Below are positions 44,830 through 53,220 of a stretch of DNA of 64,000 nt, one piece after another (position 1 is the first letter of the stretch; each line of letters opens with the position of its first letter). Location of the stretch: the NCBI RefSeq assembly GCF_900101675.1, contig NZ_FNKG01000001.1:1471378-1535377 (forward strand). The letters run 5' to 3'. Made by a program: the position numbers and the translations under genes. The DNA comes from Curtobacterium sp. UNCCL20 (lineage in GTDB: Bacteria > Actinomycetota > Actinomycetes > Actinomycetales > Microbacteriaceae). A model generated the notes under the pieces. The model did not search any database. It saw only the letters and a program-made list of their open reading frames with translations, and was not told the DNA's origin.

Positions 44830-45174
44830 GTGAAGTACATCTACTACGACGGCATCGAGATCATGACGGGGGACGCCATCGCGGACGCGGTCCTCGATTA
44901 CGCGGCAGTCCTCGGGGCGAACGGTCGGACGGACACCGTGGCGATCCCCGCGGTCGCCGACGACGGCTCGGTCACCCGGACGACGGTCCTGATCGGCCCG
45001 GCGAGCGAACTGACGCTGGCCACCGCTCCGGACGACGAGCTCGAACCAGAGGACCACGAGTTCATCCGGCACCTCCGCGCGGCGGCCGAACGCGCGGGTA
45101 CCGCGCGACCGGTCGACGCCGACGGTGGGAACCGCTTCACGGGCGCGGAGAGCCCGCCCGGCGACGACGACTGA
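44830..45174 (+). CDS. Small acidic protein of unknown function
   Basis: A protein of 114 residues from GTG 44830, which has a strong GGGAGG site; the longer in-frame extension overlaps the HepT-like remnant antisense. The N-terminus KYIYYDGIEIMTGDAIADAVLDYAAVLG is followed by a short beta-rich core and a disordered acidic tail (PPGDDD). No family recognised. A strong terminator follows. Confidence 0.65.
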   Translation: MKYIYYDGIEIMTGDAIADAVLDYAAVLGANGRTDTVAIPAVADDGSVTRTTVLIGPASELTLATAPDDELEPEDHEFIRHLRAAAERAGTARPVDADGGNRFTGAESPPGDDD

Positions 45175-45196
45175 GGCGGACGGAGCCCGGACGCGA

Positions 45197-45229
45197 CGGA
45201 AGCCGCCGAGCGGTGCTCGGCGGCTTCCG
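45197..45229. terminator. Bidirectional terminator
   Basis: Perfect 14-bp stem CGGAAGCCGCCGAG with loop CGGTG, between the convergent small genes ending at 45174 and 45247. Confidence 0.85.
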
Positions 45230-45246
45230 TGTGTGGAGCGGGTGGC

Positions 45247-45534
45247 TCAGGCGGCGAGGGCCAGTTCGCCTCCGCGGACGCGCTGCGCCTGCACGAGCGT
45301 GCGGCTCGCCTCGCCGCGCCACGAGCGGCCCGGCACGGTCCAGCCGGCCTCGCCGTCGATGTCCACGCGGGCACCACGGGTGATGAAGAGACCGAGGTCG
45401 TCGGCGGGGATGCGGACGAGGTACTCGCGCTGCGAGTACTCGTCGCGCACACCGAACTCGGCGATGCGGTCGGGGGAGACGGTCGGGGCCGCGAGTGCGG
45501 TCCCGCTGATGGTGATTCGTTCGTTGCTGGTCAT
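45247..45534 (-). CDS. Small protein of unknown function
   Basis: A protein of 95 residues from ATG 45534 (AGGAAG upstream). Sequence such as DRIAEFGVRDEYSQREYLVRIPADDLGLFITRGARVDIDGEAGWTV suggests a small beta-barrel. No motif is recognised. The longer in-frame N-terminus is Arg-rich and unlikely to be translated. Confidence 0.6.
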   Translation of the reverse strand: MTSNERITISGTALAAPTVSPDRIAEFGVRDEYSQREYLVRIPADDLGLFITRGARVDIDGEAGWTVPGRSWRGEASRTLVQAQRVRGGELALAA

Positions 45535-45799
45535 GGTGTTGCGGTACTTCCTGGTCGTTCGGCGCCCAGGGCGACTCGGTGTCGGCGGACGTCTCAGTCC
45601 TGCGCGACGCATCGAGTGCGGGGCGCGCACGTCGCGTTTCAACGTGCAGCTCGTCCGTTCGGATCGAGCGGGGTCTCGCGGGAATGCGACTCGGGTGAGT
45701 CGGCTTCGAGACGGTTCGGTGTGCGCGAGTCAGATGGGTTCGCTGCAATGCACCAAACAGACACACTACACGGGGTCCGGGTGGAAGTCCAGTGCCGTC
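45535..45799. other. Intergenic region without a gene
   Basis: 265 bp between two leftward genes. It is less GC-rich than its surroundings near 45740-45775 and presumably holds the promoter of the 45247-45534 gene; I see no convincing reading frame or repeat. Confidence 0.5.
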
Positions 45800-46411
45800 T
45801 CACGAAGCGAGGAAGGTGTCCCAGCGCTCGCCGCCGGCGGCCACGTTCCCGGAGCCGTCCAACCGAGCGGACGACGACGACGGCTTCCGGCCGGCTTGCT
45901 CGTGGACGAGGCCGTCGAACGTCGCCGAGAAGTCGAGGCGCGGCACGGCGTTCGTGACGGCACGCAGGTCGTCGGCGTCCCACCGCTCGAAGCCCACGCC
46001 CGACACGTCGAGTGAGGTCGCGACCTCGAGCAGGTGCCCCTCGGCGTCGAGGGCGGGGTCGACGGATGTCCACATGTGCCGCTCGATCACCTCGCCGACG
46101 CGACGGGCTCGGATGGGGTCCCACCCGGCTCCGAGCGCGAAGACGCTGCCGACCGCGCCACCCGCGTCCTCGAACGGCACGGCGTGCGCATCGAACGGCG
46201 GGGTCACGCCGAGGTCGTGCAGCATGGTCGCGACGAAGAGGAGCTCGCGGTCGGGATCGAGTCCGACGGACGGTGCGAGGAGCGACGCCCACGCCCACGA
46301 GCGCAGGCAGTGGTTCACGAGCGCCGGAGACGACCAGGTGCGAGCGGCATCGAGCGCCCGCGCGGCCACGGGGGAGGGCGGTGCGAGCAGTGCGTCGACG
46401 TCCAGGCTCAT
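45800..46411 (-). CDS. HD domain-containing phosphohydrolase-like protein
   Basis: A protein of 203 residues. Metal ligands fit an HD domain: H34 (VNHCLRSWAW), H65-D66 (FVATMLHDLGVT) and further histidine/aspartate near IERHMW. The family resembles cyanamide hydratase-like HD proteins; the substrate is unknown. ATG 46411 lies 6 nt after TACTGT (leaderless). Confidence 0.82.
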   Translation of the reverse strand: MSLDVDALLAPPSPVAARALDAARTWSSPALVNHCLRSWAWASLLAPSVGLDPDRELLFVATMLHDLGVTPPFDAHAVPFEDAGGAVGSVFALGAGWDPIRARRVGEVIERHMWTSVDPALDAEGHLLEVATSLDVSGVGFERWDADDLRAVTNAVPRLDFSATFDGLVHEQAGRKPSSSSARLDGSGNVAAGGERWDTFLAS

Positions 46412-46444
46412 GGCACGACAGTAGCGGCCGTTCCGGCAGCAGAC

Positions 46445-46486
46445 GGCCTGGAGGCGCGGCGCCAGCTGGCACCGCGCCTCCAGGCC
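46445..46486. terminator. Near-perfect 42-nt palindrome
   Basis: GGCCTGGAGGCGCGGCGCCAG joined directly to a one-mismatch complement. It lies just downstream of the leftward PEP mutase-like gene (stop at 46497) and upstream of the HD gene. Confidence 0.8.
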
Positions 46487-46496
46487 CGCAGGTCGT

Positions 46497-47273
46497 TCAG
46501 TTCAGGGTCGGGGTGTCCTCGGGCACGACGCCACCGCCGTAGAGATCGGTCGCCAGGTCACGCAGCGCGCGGAGCGCGACGCGCTGCGTCAGCGGGCCGT
46601 ACGAGATGCGCGCGACGCCGAGTGCCTCGTACTCGGCCGCCGGCAGTGCTCCGGGCAGGCCGATGACGGAGAGCTTCCCGCGGCCGAGGCCCTCGACGAG
46701 TCGTTCGACGACGGAGCGCTCGATCGCTCCCGGCACGAACACCAGGGCGGCGCCGTTGTCGAGGAACGCCTTGCCACGGGCGATCGCGTCGGCGATGCTC
46801 TCGTCGATCGGACGGTCCCCGCCCCGCGCGATCGCGTCGGTGCGGGCGTTGAGCTGGAAGTCGACGCCCTCGGCCCGCGCTGCCGCGGTGATGGCGGCGA
46901 CACGGGCGACGGCCTCGTCGAAGGGGCGGAGGCGGTCCTCCACGTTGGCGCCCACGATGCCGGAGCCGATCGCACGACGGATCGTCTCGGCGGGGTCCTC
47001 GTACCCGTCGTCGAGGTCCGCCGTGACGGGGAGGTCCGTCGCGGCTGCGACCGTGGCGGCACCGGCGAGGGCGAGGTCGAGCGGCATCCCGCCGTCCTCG
47101 TACCCGTGTGAGGCGGCGATCGAGTGCCCGGCCGTCGCGATCGCCTTCGTCTCGGGGAGGTCGCTGACGACCTTCGCGCTGATCGCGTCCCACACGTTCA
47201 CCACCCGCAGGATCTCGGGGGCTTCGTGCAGCTGCTTGAGGATGGACGCCTTGTCGGCGGTGCTCGTGCTCAT
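46497..47273 (-). CDS. Isocitrate lyase / PEP mutase family protein
   Basis: A protein of 258 residues, TIM barrel of the PEP mutase/ICL superfamily. VVNVWDAISAKVV, TADLDDGYEDP (metal aspartates) and GANVEDR are present. The gating-loop cysteine motif of true isocitrate lyases is absent, placing it in the broad carboxyphosphonoenolpyruvate mutase-like group of C-C or C-P lyases with unknown substrate. ATG 47273 is 7 nt after TACTGT. It is divergent from the AraC-type gene. Confidence 0.88.
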   Translation of the reverse strand: MSTSTADKASILKQLHEAPEILRVVNVWDAISAKVVSDLPETKAIATAGHSIAASHGYEDGGMPLDLALAGAATVAAATDLPVTADLDDGYEDPAETIRRAIGSGIVGANVEDRLRPFDEAVARVAAITAAARAEGVDFQLNARTDAIARGGDRPIDESIADAIARGKAFLDNGAALVFVPGAIERSVVERLVEGLGRGKLSVIGLPGALPAAEYEALGVARISYGPLTQRVALRALRDLATDLYGGGVVPEDTPTLN

Positions 47274-47370
47274 GACCCAGACAGTAGGCCGACCGACCCG
47301 GGCAGGGATCATCGTGTCCGTCGCGCGACGTCACCGTAGCGTCGAGGACACCACCAGGAAGGACACCGAC

Positions 47371-48261
47371 ATGGAGCGTTGGAACGAGGCGATCGCCGCG
47401 GTCGAGGAACACCTCGACGGCGGCCCGGACGACACCGTGCTCGACGTCGACGAACTCGCGCGCATCACCGGGACGAGCGAGTACCACTTCCGGCGGGTGT
47501 TCTCCGCGCTCGCCGGGATGCCGCTCTCCGAGTACGTCCGACGTCGCCGGATGACGCTCGCCGCCGCCGTCATCGCCTCGGGGACGACGACCCTCTCGGA
47601 CGTCGCCGCACGCTTCGGGTACGGCTCGGCCGATGCGTTCGGGCGGGCGTTCCGCGCCGTGCACGGCATCGGGCCGCAGGAGGCGCGCGAGCCCGGCACA
47701 GTGTTCCGGTCGCAGGGTCGGCTGTCCTTCCGTCTCACCGTCGAAGGGAGCACTCCCGTGCAGTACCGCCTCGTCCAGAAACCCGCCTTCCGTCTCATCG
47801 GACGCTCGACCCGTGTCCCGCTCGTGTACGAGGGGCCGAACGACGCGATCCAGGCGTTCGAACGCAGCATCACCCCTGAGGACCGGGAGCGCATCGCCGG
47901 ACTGTCCGACCAGGAGCCGTCGGGCGTGCTGTCGGTGTCCGATGCGTTCACCGAGGGCCGCGCGGACGGCAGTCTCCTCCGTTACTCGGTCGTCGCCGCC
48001 ACCTCGGTCGAGAGCGCACCGGGCCTCGACGTCATCGAAGTGCCGGCTGCGACCTGGGCGGTGTTCTCCGGCTCGGGACCGGTGCCCGGAGCGATCCAGG
48101 TGCTGTGGCCGCAGGCGTTCGGGGAGTGGCTGCCCGCCAACCCGTACCGTCTCGTGGCGGCGCCGGAGATCGCTCGTGTCCGGCTCGCACCCGGCGGCCG
48201 TACCGCGGAGGCCGAGCTCTGGCTCGCGGTCGAGCCCGAGCCCGCAGACGACGCGAGATGA
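47371..48261 (+). CDS. AraC family regulator with GyrI-like effector domain
   Basis: A protein of 296 residues. The N-terminal AraC double helix-turn-helix (VDELARITGTSEYHFRRVFSALAGMPLSEYVRRRRMTLA, about 25-110) is followed by a GyrI-like small-molecule-binding domain (VQYRLVQKPAFRLIGRSTRVPL onward), the Rob/SoxS-BmrR type arrangement. AGGAAGG precedes ATG 47371, and a TAGCGT box lies near 47337. It is 46 bp upstream of the aminotransferase gene. Confidence 0.92.
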   Translation: MERWNEAIAAVEEHLDGGPDDTVLDVDELARITGTSEYHFRRVFSALAGMPLSEYVRRRRMTLAAAVIASGTTTLSDVAARFGYGSADAFGRAFRAVHGIGPQEAREPGTVFRSQGRLSFRLTVEGSTPVQYRLVQKPAFRLIGRSTRVPLVYEGPNDAIQAFERSITPEDRERIAGLSDQEPSGVLSVSDAFTEGRADGSLLRYSVVAATSVESAPGLDVIEVPAATWAVFSGSGPVPGAIQVLWPQAFGEWLPANPYRLVAAPEIARVRLAPGGRTAEAELWLAVEPEPADDAR

Positions 48262-48266
48262 CGGCC

Positions 48267-48290
48267 GGACTCGCGCCGGGCCTCCAGTCC
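48267..48290. repeat. Decayed palindrome-family copy
   Basis: GGACT, a short GC run, and GGGCCTCCAGTCC remain in the 46-bp gap before the MalY-like gene. It overlaps the presumed promoter, so it is not an obvious terminator. Confidence 0.5.
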
Positions 48291-48307
48291 GATGCATGCT
48301 GGGACGC

Positions 48308-49495
48308 ATGGCGAACGACGAGGAGGACCCGGTCGGCACGCTCCGCGGGGTCCGCACGAGCATCAAATGGACGCGGTACGCGCCCGACGTGCTGCCGCTC
48401 TTCGTCGCCGAGATGGACCACGACGTCGCCCCGGAGATCCGGCAGGCGCTCATCGAGCGGGTGCAGCAGTCCGATCTCGGCTACCTCGACGGGCCGGGCC
48501 CGCTCGCGCCGGTGTTCGCCGCGTTCGCGCTCGACCGGTGGGGCTGGGAGATCGACCCGTCGCGCATCCACCTCGCGACCGACGTCAGCGTCGGCATCGT
48601 GGAGTCGCTGCGCCTCGCGTTGCCCGACGGCGGTCGTGTCGCCATCACGCCGCCGGTCTACCCGCCGTTCTTCGAGCTCGTCGACGAGGCCCGATGTCAG
48701 GTCGAGGAGGTCCCGCTGCTCGAGCAGTGGGGGACGTACCGGCTCGACCTCGAGGGACTCGAGCGGGCGTTCGCGAGCGGGGTCGGCGTCTTCCTGCTCT
48801 GCAACCCGCACAACCCCGTCGGCCTCGTGCACGACCGTGCCGACCTCCTCGCGATCGCCGAACTCGCGGCGAAGTACGACGTCCTCGTCATCAGCGACGA
48901 GATCCACGCCCCGCTGACCCACCCCGGCGTCGCGTTCACGCCGTTCGCGGCGATCGCCGAGCCGGTCGGCGCCCGGAGCGTCTGCGTGACGAGCGCGAGC
49001 AAGGGCTGGAACCTCGCGGGCGTGAAGTGCTCGATCATCGTCGCCGGTGACGACCGGACCGCCGCCCTCCTCGACACCCTGTGGGAAGAGGTCGCCTGCC
49101 GCACGAGCATCCTCGGCCTGCACGCGAACCTGGCGGCGTTCACCGTCGGGACCACCTGGCTCGACGGCGTGGTGTCCCAGATCGTGGCGAACGACCGGCT
49201 GCTCGCGAAGCTCCTCGCCGAGCACCTGCCCGGGGTGGTCTACACGCGGCCGCGCGCCGGCTACCTGGCGTGGCTCGACTTCCGGGGGATCGGCCTCGGG
49301 GACGACCCAGCCGTGCCGCTGCGGGAGAACGCCTACGTCGCGCTGAACTCCGGGCTCGGGTTCGGGACGCAGGGACGTGGGTTCGCGCGGCTGAACCTCG
49401 CGTGCTCGCCGGACACGCTGCGCGAGGCGGTGCTGCGGATCGCGGCGGCCTACCCGTCGAGCGCGCAGGAGGGGCTGGTCTGGCACGTCGCGTGA
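48308..49495 (+). CDS. MalY/PatB-type PLP aminotransferase (cystathionine beta-lyase-like)
   Basis: A protein of 395 residues, fold type I aminotransferase class I/II. LPLFVAEMDHDVAPEI matches the PatB/MalY N-terminus, LLCNPHNPVGLV and VISDEIHAPLTHPG hold cofactor residues, and K232 in SASKGWNLAG forms the Schiff base. Members cleave cystathionine and other C-S bonds. A CATGCT box 7 nt before ATG 48308 suggests a leaderless start independent of the AraC gene. Confidence 0.9.
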   Translation: MANDEEDPVGTLRGVRTSIKWTRYAPDVLPLFVAEMDHDVAPEIRQALIERVQQSDLGYLDGPGPLAPVFAAFALDRWGWEIDPSRIHLATDVSVGIVESLRLALPDGGRVAITPPVYPPFFELVDEARCQVEEVPLLEQWGTYRLDLEGLERAFASGVGVFLLCNPHNPVGLVHDRADLLAIAELAAKYDVLVISDEIHAPLTHPGVAFTPFAAIAEPVGARSVCVTSASKGWNLAGVKCSIIVAGDDRTAALLDTLWEEVACRTSILGLHANLAAFTVGTTWLDGVVSQIVANDRLLAKLLAEHLPGVVYTRPRAGYLAWLDFRGIGLGDDPAVPLRENAYVALNSGLGFGTQGRGFARLNLACSPDTLREAVLRIAAAYPSSAQEGLVWHVA

Positions 49496-49743
49496 GCGGC
49501 GTGCGTCCGGCTGTGGTCGGGTGCGGCTGCCTGGAGGCGCGGCTGGCGTCCGGCGGTTCGGCTCCGTCCGTTGCGGCAACGGTCGTTCCTCCACAGTGCC
49601 GCCGTCGTGAACACGTTCCACTGATCCTGAACGCGCCGCCCGACGTACCACTCGGGTTCGGCACCGTCGGTGCATGCACCGTCAGTCATCGTCATCGCCT
49701 TCGCCTCCGGCAGCCGGTGGCTGCGGCACGCTGAGCCGGGGCG
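49496..49743. other. Intergenic region with a half palindrome copy
   Basis: 248 bp between convergent genes. GCCTGGAGGCGCGGC at 49529-49543 is a left arm without a clear partner. No reading frame is supported. Confidence 0.5.
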
Positions 49744-49944
49744 TCAGGCGACGTACTGGTTGCGACCGACGACGCGGATCGACAGGTCGACCTCGCGGAC
49801 GGGCACCTCTTCGGTCAGTGCGATCCATTCGCGGGCCACGAACCCGACGGACGGCCACCGCGTGACCTCGGTCACCAGGAAGCCGTCGATGAACACCTGC
49901 CATGCGCCGCGTTCGCGGACGGCCTGCACCTCGTGTGTCGCCAT
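49744..49944 (-). CDS. Small protein of unknown function
   Basis: A protein of 66 residues, ATHEVQAVRERGAWQVFIDG followed by a beta-rich sequence and VGRNQYVA. ATG 49944 lies 6 nt after TACGCT (leaderless). The codon pattern is typical of the genome, supporting translation. No family recognised. Confidence 0.6.
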   Translation of the reverse strand: MATHEVQAVRERGAWQVFIDGFLVTEVTRWPSVGFVAREWIALTEEVPVREVDLSIRVVGRNQYVA

Positions 49945-49961
49945 GGCGCGAGCGTACCGGC

Positions 49962-50417
49962 TCAGCCCACGCGCTTCGCGTAGTACCGCAGCGTGGGGAC
50001 CTCACCGGACGGCTTGCACCAGTCAGCCGGGCCACGTCCGGTCAGGCACCAGCCCCGTCGTTCGTAGAGCCGCCACGCATCGGGCGTCTCCTCGGTGACG
50101 TCGAGCCGCACATGCGTGCCCGGAGCCGCGTCCTCGGCGGCGGCGAGCAGTGCGTCCGCGACCCCCTTGCCACGGTGGGCCGGGTCGACGAACAGTCGGG
50201 TGACCTCGGCCATCCGACCGGGTGCCGGGACGGCGACGCCGACGTGGCCGACCACCTGGTCGTCGTCCATCGCGACCCAGGCACCGAGGAGGCCGTCGGG
50301 GGAGATCCAGTCGCGCGGGGCGTCCGGCCAGGTCGACGGGTAGCCCGCGCCGTGGACGCGCCAGAGCACCTCGACCAGTGGGTCGAGGTCGGTCTCGGCT
50401 CGCTCGTGGATCCGCAT
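49962..50417 (-). CDS. GNAT family N-acetyltransferase
   Basis: A protein of 151 residues with the acetyl-CoA signature VTRLFVDPAHRGKGVADALLAAAE (motif A) and LYERRGWCLTGRG near the C-terminus. Substrate unknown. ATG 50417 was chosen because the upstream extension has no coding character and a TAGCGT box lies 8 nt before it. Confidence 0.88.
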   Translation of the reverse strand: MRIHERAETDLDPLVEVLWRVHGAGYPSTWPDAPRDWISPDGLLGAWVAMDDDQVVGHVGVAVPAPGRMAEVTRLFVDPAHRGKGVADALLAAAEDAAPGTHVRLDVTEETPDAWRLYERRGWCLTGRGPADWCKPSGEVPTLRYYAKRVG

Positions 50418-50532
50418 CTCGTCGGACGCTATCGGACGGCGGGACGCGATGGTCAGTGTTCCCGTCGATCGGTCCTCGGTCGACGCGCTGCCGTGAGCAC
50501 CGGTCAGGCGGTGCCCGCCGCTGGTGCGGTGG

Positions 50533-51027
50533 TCAGCTGAGGTCGAGCGCCATGTGCACGTCGGCACGTACGTACGGGCTCGGGGCGACCTCGTCGTGTC
50601 CGAGGTGTCGGAAACCGAACGCCTCGTAGAGGTGCACGGCACTGGCGAGCTGCGCGTTGCTCTCGAGGACGACCCGGTGCGCGCCGAGGTCCCGAGCGCG
50701 GTCGAGGGCTGCAACGATGAGCTTCCGCCCGGTGCCGTGCCCCTGGTGCGCCGGGGAGACGGCCATCTTCACGAGTTCGAACACCCCCGGCGCCACGGGT
50801 GCGATCCCGACGCAGCCGATCACCGTGTCCCCGAGTCGAGCGACGAACGCGGCGCCTCCCGGTTCGACGATCTGTCCGACGGGGTCACCGAGGAGCTTGC
50901 GGTCTTCGTCTTCGAGCGTGAAGAACTGGCTGATCCACGCTTCGTTGAGCGTGCGGAAGGCGTCGGAGTCGGCCGGGGTGGCGATGTCGGTGATGACGAG
51001 GGCGTCGGCGGTGGTCGCATCGGGCAT
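50533..51027 (-). CDS. GNAT family N-acetyltransferase
   Basis: A protein of 164 residues; motif A reads LVKMAVSPAHQGHGTGRKLIVAALDRA, followed by VVLESNAQLASAVHLYEAFGFRHLG. It resembles MarR-fused or stand-alone GNATs acting on small amines, but the substrate is unknown. It is divergent from the LysR gene with 68 bp between, a common regulator-target arrangement. Confidence 0.88.
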   Translation of the reverse strand: MPDATTADALVITDIATPADSDAFRTLNEAWISQFFTLEDEDRKLLGDPVGQIVEPGGAAFVARLGDTVIGCVGIAPVAPGVFELVKMAVSPAHQGHGTGRKLIVAALDRARDLGAHRVVLESNAQLASAVHLYEAFGFRHLGHDEVAPSPYVRADVHMALDLS

Positions 51028-51095
51028 GGTCCAATCCTCGGTGGTCCGCCGTGCTGGGTCCAATACTCGTTCGCGCTCATCGATAACCTGGGTGC

Positions 51096-51983
51096 ATGGA
51101 TCGCGCACCCGATGTCGACCTCCGGCAGCTCCGGGCGTTCCTCGCCGTCGCCGACGAACTGCACTTCGGTCGCGCTGCCGCGCTCCTGCGCATCGCGCAG
51201 CCTGCTCTGTCGCAGCAGATCAGGCGCACCGAGCGCGAACTCGGCGTCGACCTCTTCGTCCGGACGAGCCGCAGCGTCGCCCTGACCCCGGCCGGCCGGG
51301 TACTGCAGGGCCGGGCTCGCTCACTGCTCCAGCAGGCGCGGCGGGACCTCGACGAAGCCGTGCGGGTGGGCCGCGGCGAGGTCGGTCGGCTCGACGTCGG
51401 CTTCGTCGTCTCGGCGCTGCCGCTCGGCCCGATCGAACGCGTGCAGGCGTTCCGGGAGCGCTACCCGCTCGTCCGCGTCGAACTCACCGAGGGGTACTCG
51501 TCGCAGCTGCTCGCCCGCATCGTCCGGGGCGAGCTCGACCTGGCGATCGTCCGCGACCCCGACCCGGACCCCGCCGTGCGCTTCCTGCCGTTCCGGAGCG
51601 AGCGGTTCGTCGCCGCGGTTCCGCGAGGACACCGGCTCGCCGGCCGGTCGTCGATCCGCGGGACGGAACTCGTCGACGACCCGTTCGTGTTCTTCCCCGC
51701 GGAGGCCGGCGCGCTCGCCACCGAACGCAACCTCGCCCCGGTCGTCTCCGGTGGTCGCCGGCCGGTCGTGGTGCAGGAGGCGACCACCTGGGCGACCGTG
51801 CTGCACCTGGTCGGCGCCGGGCTGGGTGTGACGGTCGCGCCGGAGAGTGCGACCCTCGCTGCGCCGGAGACGGTCGTGCTGCTCCCGCTCGAGGGGGACG
51901 CGCACCGGAGCGAGCTGTCCTGGGCGGCGCGGACCGGCGACGACCGCGAGATCCTGCGGAACTTCGTCGCGGCCACGGAGTGA
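51096..51983 (+). CDS. LysR family transcriptional regulator
   Basis: A protein of 295 residues: an N-terminal winged helix (LRQLRAFLAVADELHFGRAAALLRIAQPALSQQIRRTERELG) and a C-terminal periplasmic-binding-like effector domain (VGFVVSALPLGPIERVQAF onward). TAACCT at 51084-51089 is 6 nt before the ATG (leaderless). The divergent GNAT gene is the most likely target. Confidence 0.93.
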   Translation: MDRAPDVDLRQLRAFLAVADELHFGRAAALLRIAQPALSQQIRRTERELGVDLFVRTSRSVALTPAGRVLQGRARSLLQQARRDLDEAVRVGRGEVGRLDVGFVVSALPLGPIERVQAFRERYPLVRVELTEGYSSQLLARIVRGELDLAIVRDPDPDPAVRFLPFRSERFVAAVPRGHRLAGRSSIRGTELVDDPFVFFPAEAGALATERNLAPVVSGGRRPVVVQEATTWATVLHLVGAGLGVTVAPESATLAAPETVVLLPLEGDAHRSELSWAARTGDDREILRNFVAATE

Positions 51984-52017
51984 CCGGAGCCAGCCGGTGC
52001 TGGCTCGACCAGCGGTG

Positions 52018-52272
52018 TCAGCCGAGCGGGAGCACCGGCGCTCGCTGATCGCCGAGCTCGTCCTCGCGCCACGGCCGCGACCCCCGCAGCGTCAGCCCGA
52101 GCTGGACGAGCACGAACGCGACGTGGGGTTCGACGTCCGGGTCCCAGGACCCCTCGACGCCGAGTCCGAGCGCGCCGAGCTCGTCGTCCGCCTCGTCGCG
52201 CAGGCTGAGGCGCCAGCGACCGTCGCCCGCTTCCTCGACGACGGCCCACCGGGCGGTGCTGAATCGGCTCAC
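52018..52272 (-). CDS. Small protein of unknown function
   Basis: A protein of 84 residues from GTG 52272, which lies 6 nt after TACCGT. VSRFSTARWAVVEEAGDGRWRLSLRDE suggests a small beta-sheet protein. The longer upstream frame overlaps the divergent ribbon-helix-helix gene and was rejected. No family recognised. Confidence 0.55.
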   Translation of the reverse strand: MSRFSTARWAVVEEAGDGRWRLSLRDEADDELGALGLGVEGSWDPDVEPHVAFVLVQLGLTLRGSRPWREDELGDQRAPVLPLG

Positions 52273-52341
52273 GGATCCACGGTAGTGCGGCCGTCGGGTC
52301 CAGGCCGTGACAACGGCGATCGGCAGGGCTATATTGCTAGC

Positions 52342-52509
52342 ATGGTAGCCGAAGCGAGCAGTCCGAAGGTGCAGTTCAACGTGTACCTGCCCGCCGAACT
52401 CGTGCGGGAACTCAAGCACCGCGCGATCGACGAGGGCGTCTCGCTCTCGGCGCTCGTCGAGCGCATCGCCGCGCAGTACGTGTCCGATTCCGAAGGGGGA
52501 TCCCGATGA
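52342..52509 (+). CDS. Ribbon-helix-helix (CopG-like) DNA-binding protein
   Basis: A protein of 55 residues. VQFNVYLPAELVRELKHRAIDEGVSLSALVERIAAQYV fits the strand-helix-helix pattern of CopG/MetJ-type dimers. TATATT at 52330-52335 lies 6 nt before ATG (leaderless). Its last 4 nt overlap the start of the next gene (ATGA). It may autoregulate the pair; it could resemble an antitoxin, but the partner is not toxin-like. Confidence 0.82.
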   Translation: MVAEASSPKVQFNVYLPAELVRELKHRAIDEGVSLSALVERIAAQYVSDSEGGSR

Positions 52510-53213
52510 CCATCACCGTCCAGCAGATCCAGTACACGACCGACCCGCTCGCGTGGCACGCCCTGGCACGGGCACTCGGGCTCGAGCAGCTTCCCGGTGG
52601 CACCGCGGTGTGGACGGAGTTCGCCGGCGACGGCGTCCTCGCCGTGCACCGCGTCGACGCCACGGCTGACGAGCGCACGGAGATCACGGTCCTCGTCGAC
52701 TCGTCGACGGCGCTCGACGAGCTGGAGCGCGCGCTCCTCGCAACGGGGGCCGCGGTCCGCCGCACGGTGCTGGACGACATCGGCCCGCTGCTCGTGGTCG
52801 ACGGGCCGCTCCCGCTGACCGCGACGGTCAGCGCGTCCGCTTCGGTCCCCGGCGCCGCGCTCACCACGATGCCGATCTGGTACGGCGATGACCTCACGGC
52901 TCCGGCGGCGCTCGCCGAAGCGGCCGGTCTCCGCCGCCGTCTCACGTCGGACAGCGGGGTGTGGGCGGACTTCACCGCGGATGGTGGCGGAGCCCTCGCG
53001 CTGCACCGCGCCGACCAGGACGGCGTCGAGCTGTCGTTCGAGTACACCGGTGACCTCGACGCCCTCGCTGCGCGATTGACCGAGGCTGGGTACGCGCCGC
53101 GCATCGTCGACGAGGCGTACAACCGCACCCTGCGTGTCGCGCGCCCGGACGGCCCGGACCTGTGGGTGAACGGCGTCCAACAGGACCTGTACGGCTACAC
53201 CCGCTCGAGCTGA
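52506..53213 (+). CDS. Two-domain VOC-like (glyoxalase fold) protein
   Basis: A protein of 235 residues built of two similar halves, each with a short helix-strand pattern (WHALARALGLEQLPGGTAVWTEFAGDGVLAVHRVD and LAEAAGLRRRLTSDSGVWADFTADGGGALALHRAD), and ending in the VOC-typical DLWVNGVQQDLYGYTR. Metal ligands are not obvious. It is translationally coupled to the ribbon-helix-helix gene. Function unknown; binding or sequestration of a small molecule is possible. Confidence 0.75.
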   Translation: MTITVQQIQYTTDPLAWHALARALGLEQLPGGTAVWTEFAGDGVLAVHRVDATADERTEITVLVDSSTALDELERALLATGAAVRRTVLDDIGPLLVVDGPLPLTATVSASASVPGAALTTMPIWYGDDLTAPAALAEAAGLRRRLTSDSGVWADFTADGGGALALHRADQDGVELSFEYTGDLDALAARLTEAGYAPRIVDEAYNRTLRVARPDGPDLWVNGVQQDLYGYTRSS

Positions 53214-53220
53214 GTCGCCG

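Noticed and set aside
46497..47273. Glyoxylate-shunt isocitrate lyase
   Set aside because: At 258 residues it is far shorter than AceA and lacks the catalytic cysteine loop; only the superfamily can be stated.
52342..53213. Classical type II toxin-antitoxin pair
   Set aside because: The ribbon-helix-helix protein could be an antitoxin, but the partner is a 235-residue VOC-like protein without toxin-family motifs.
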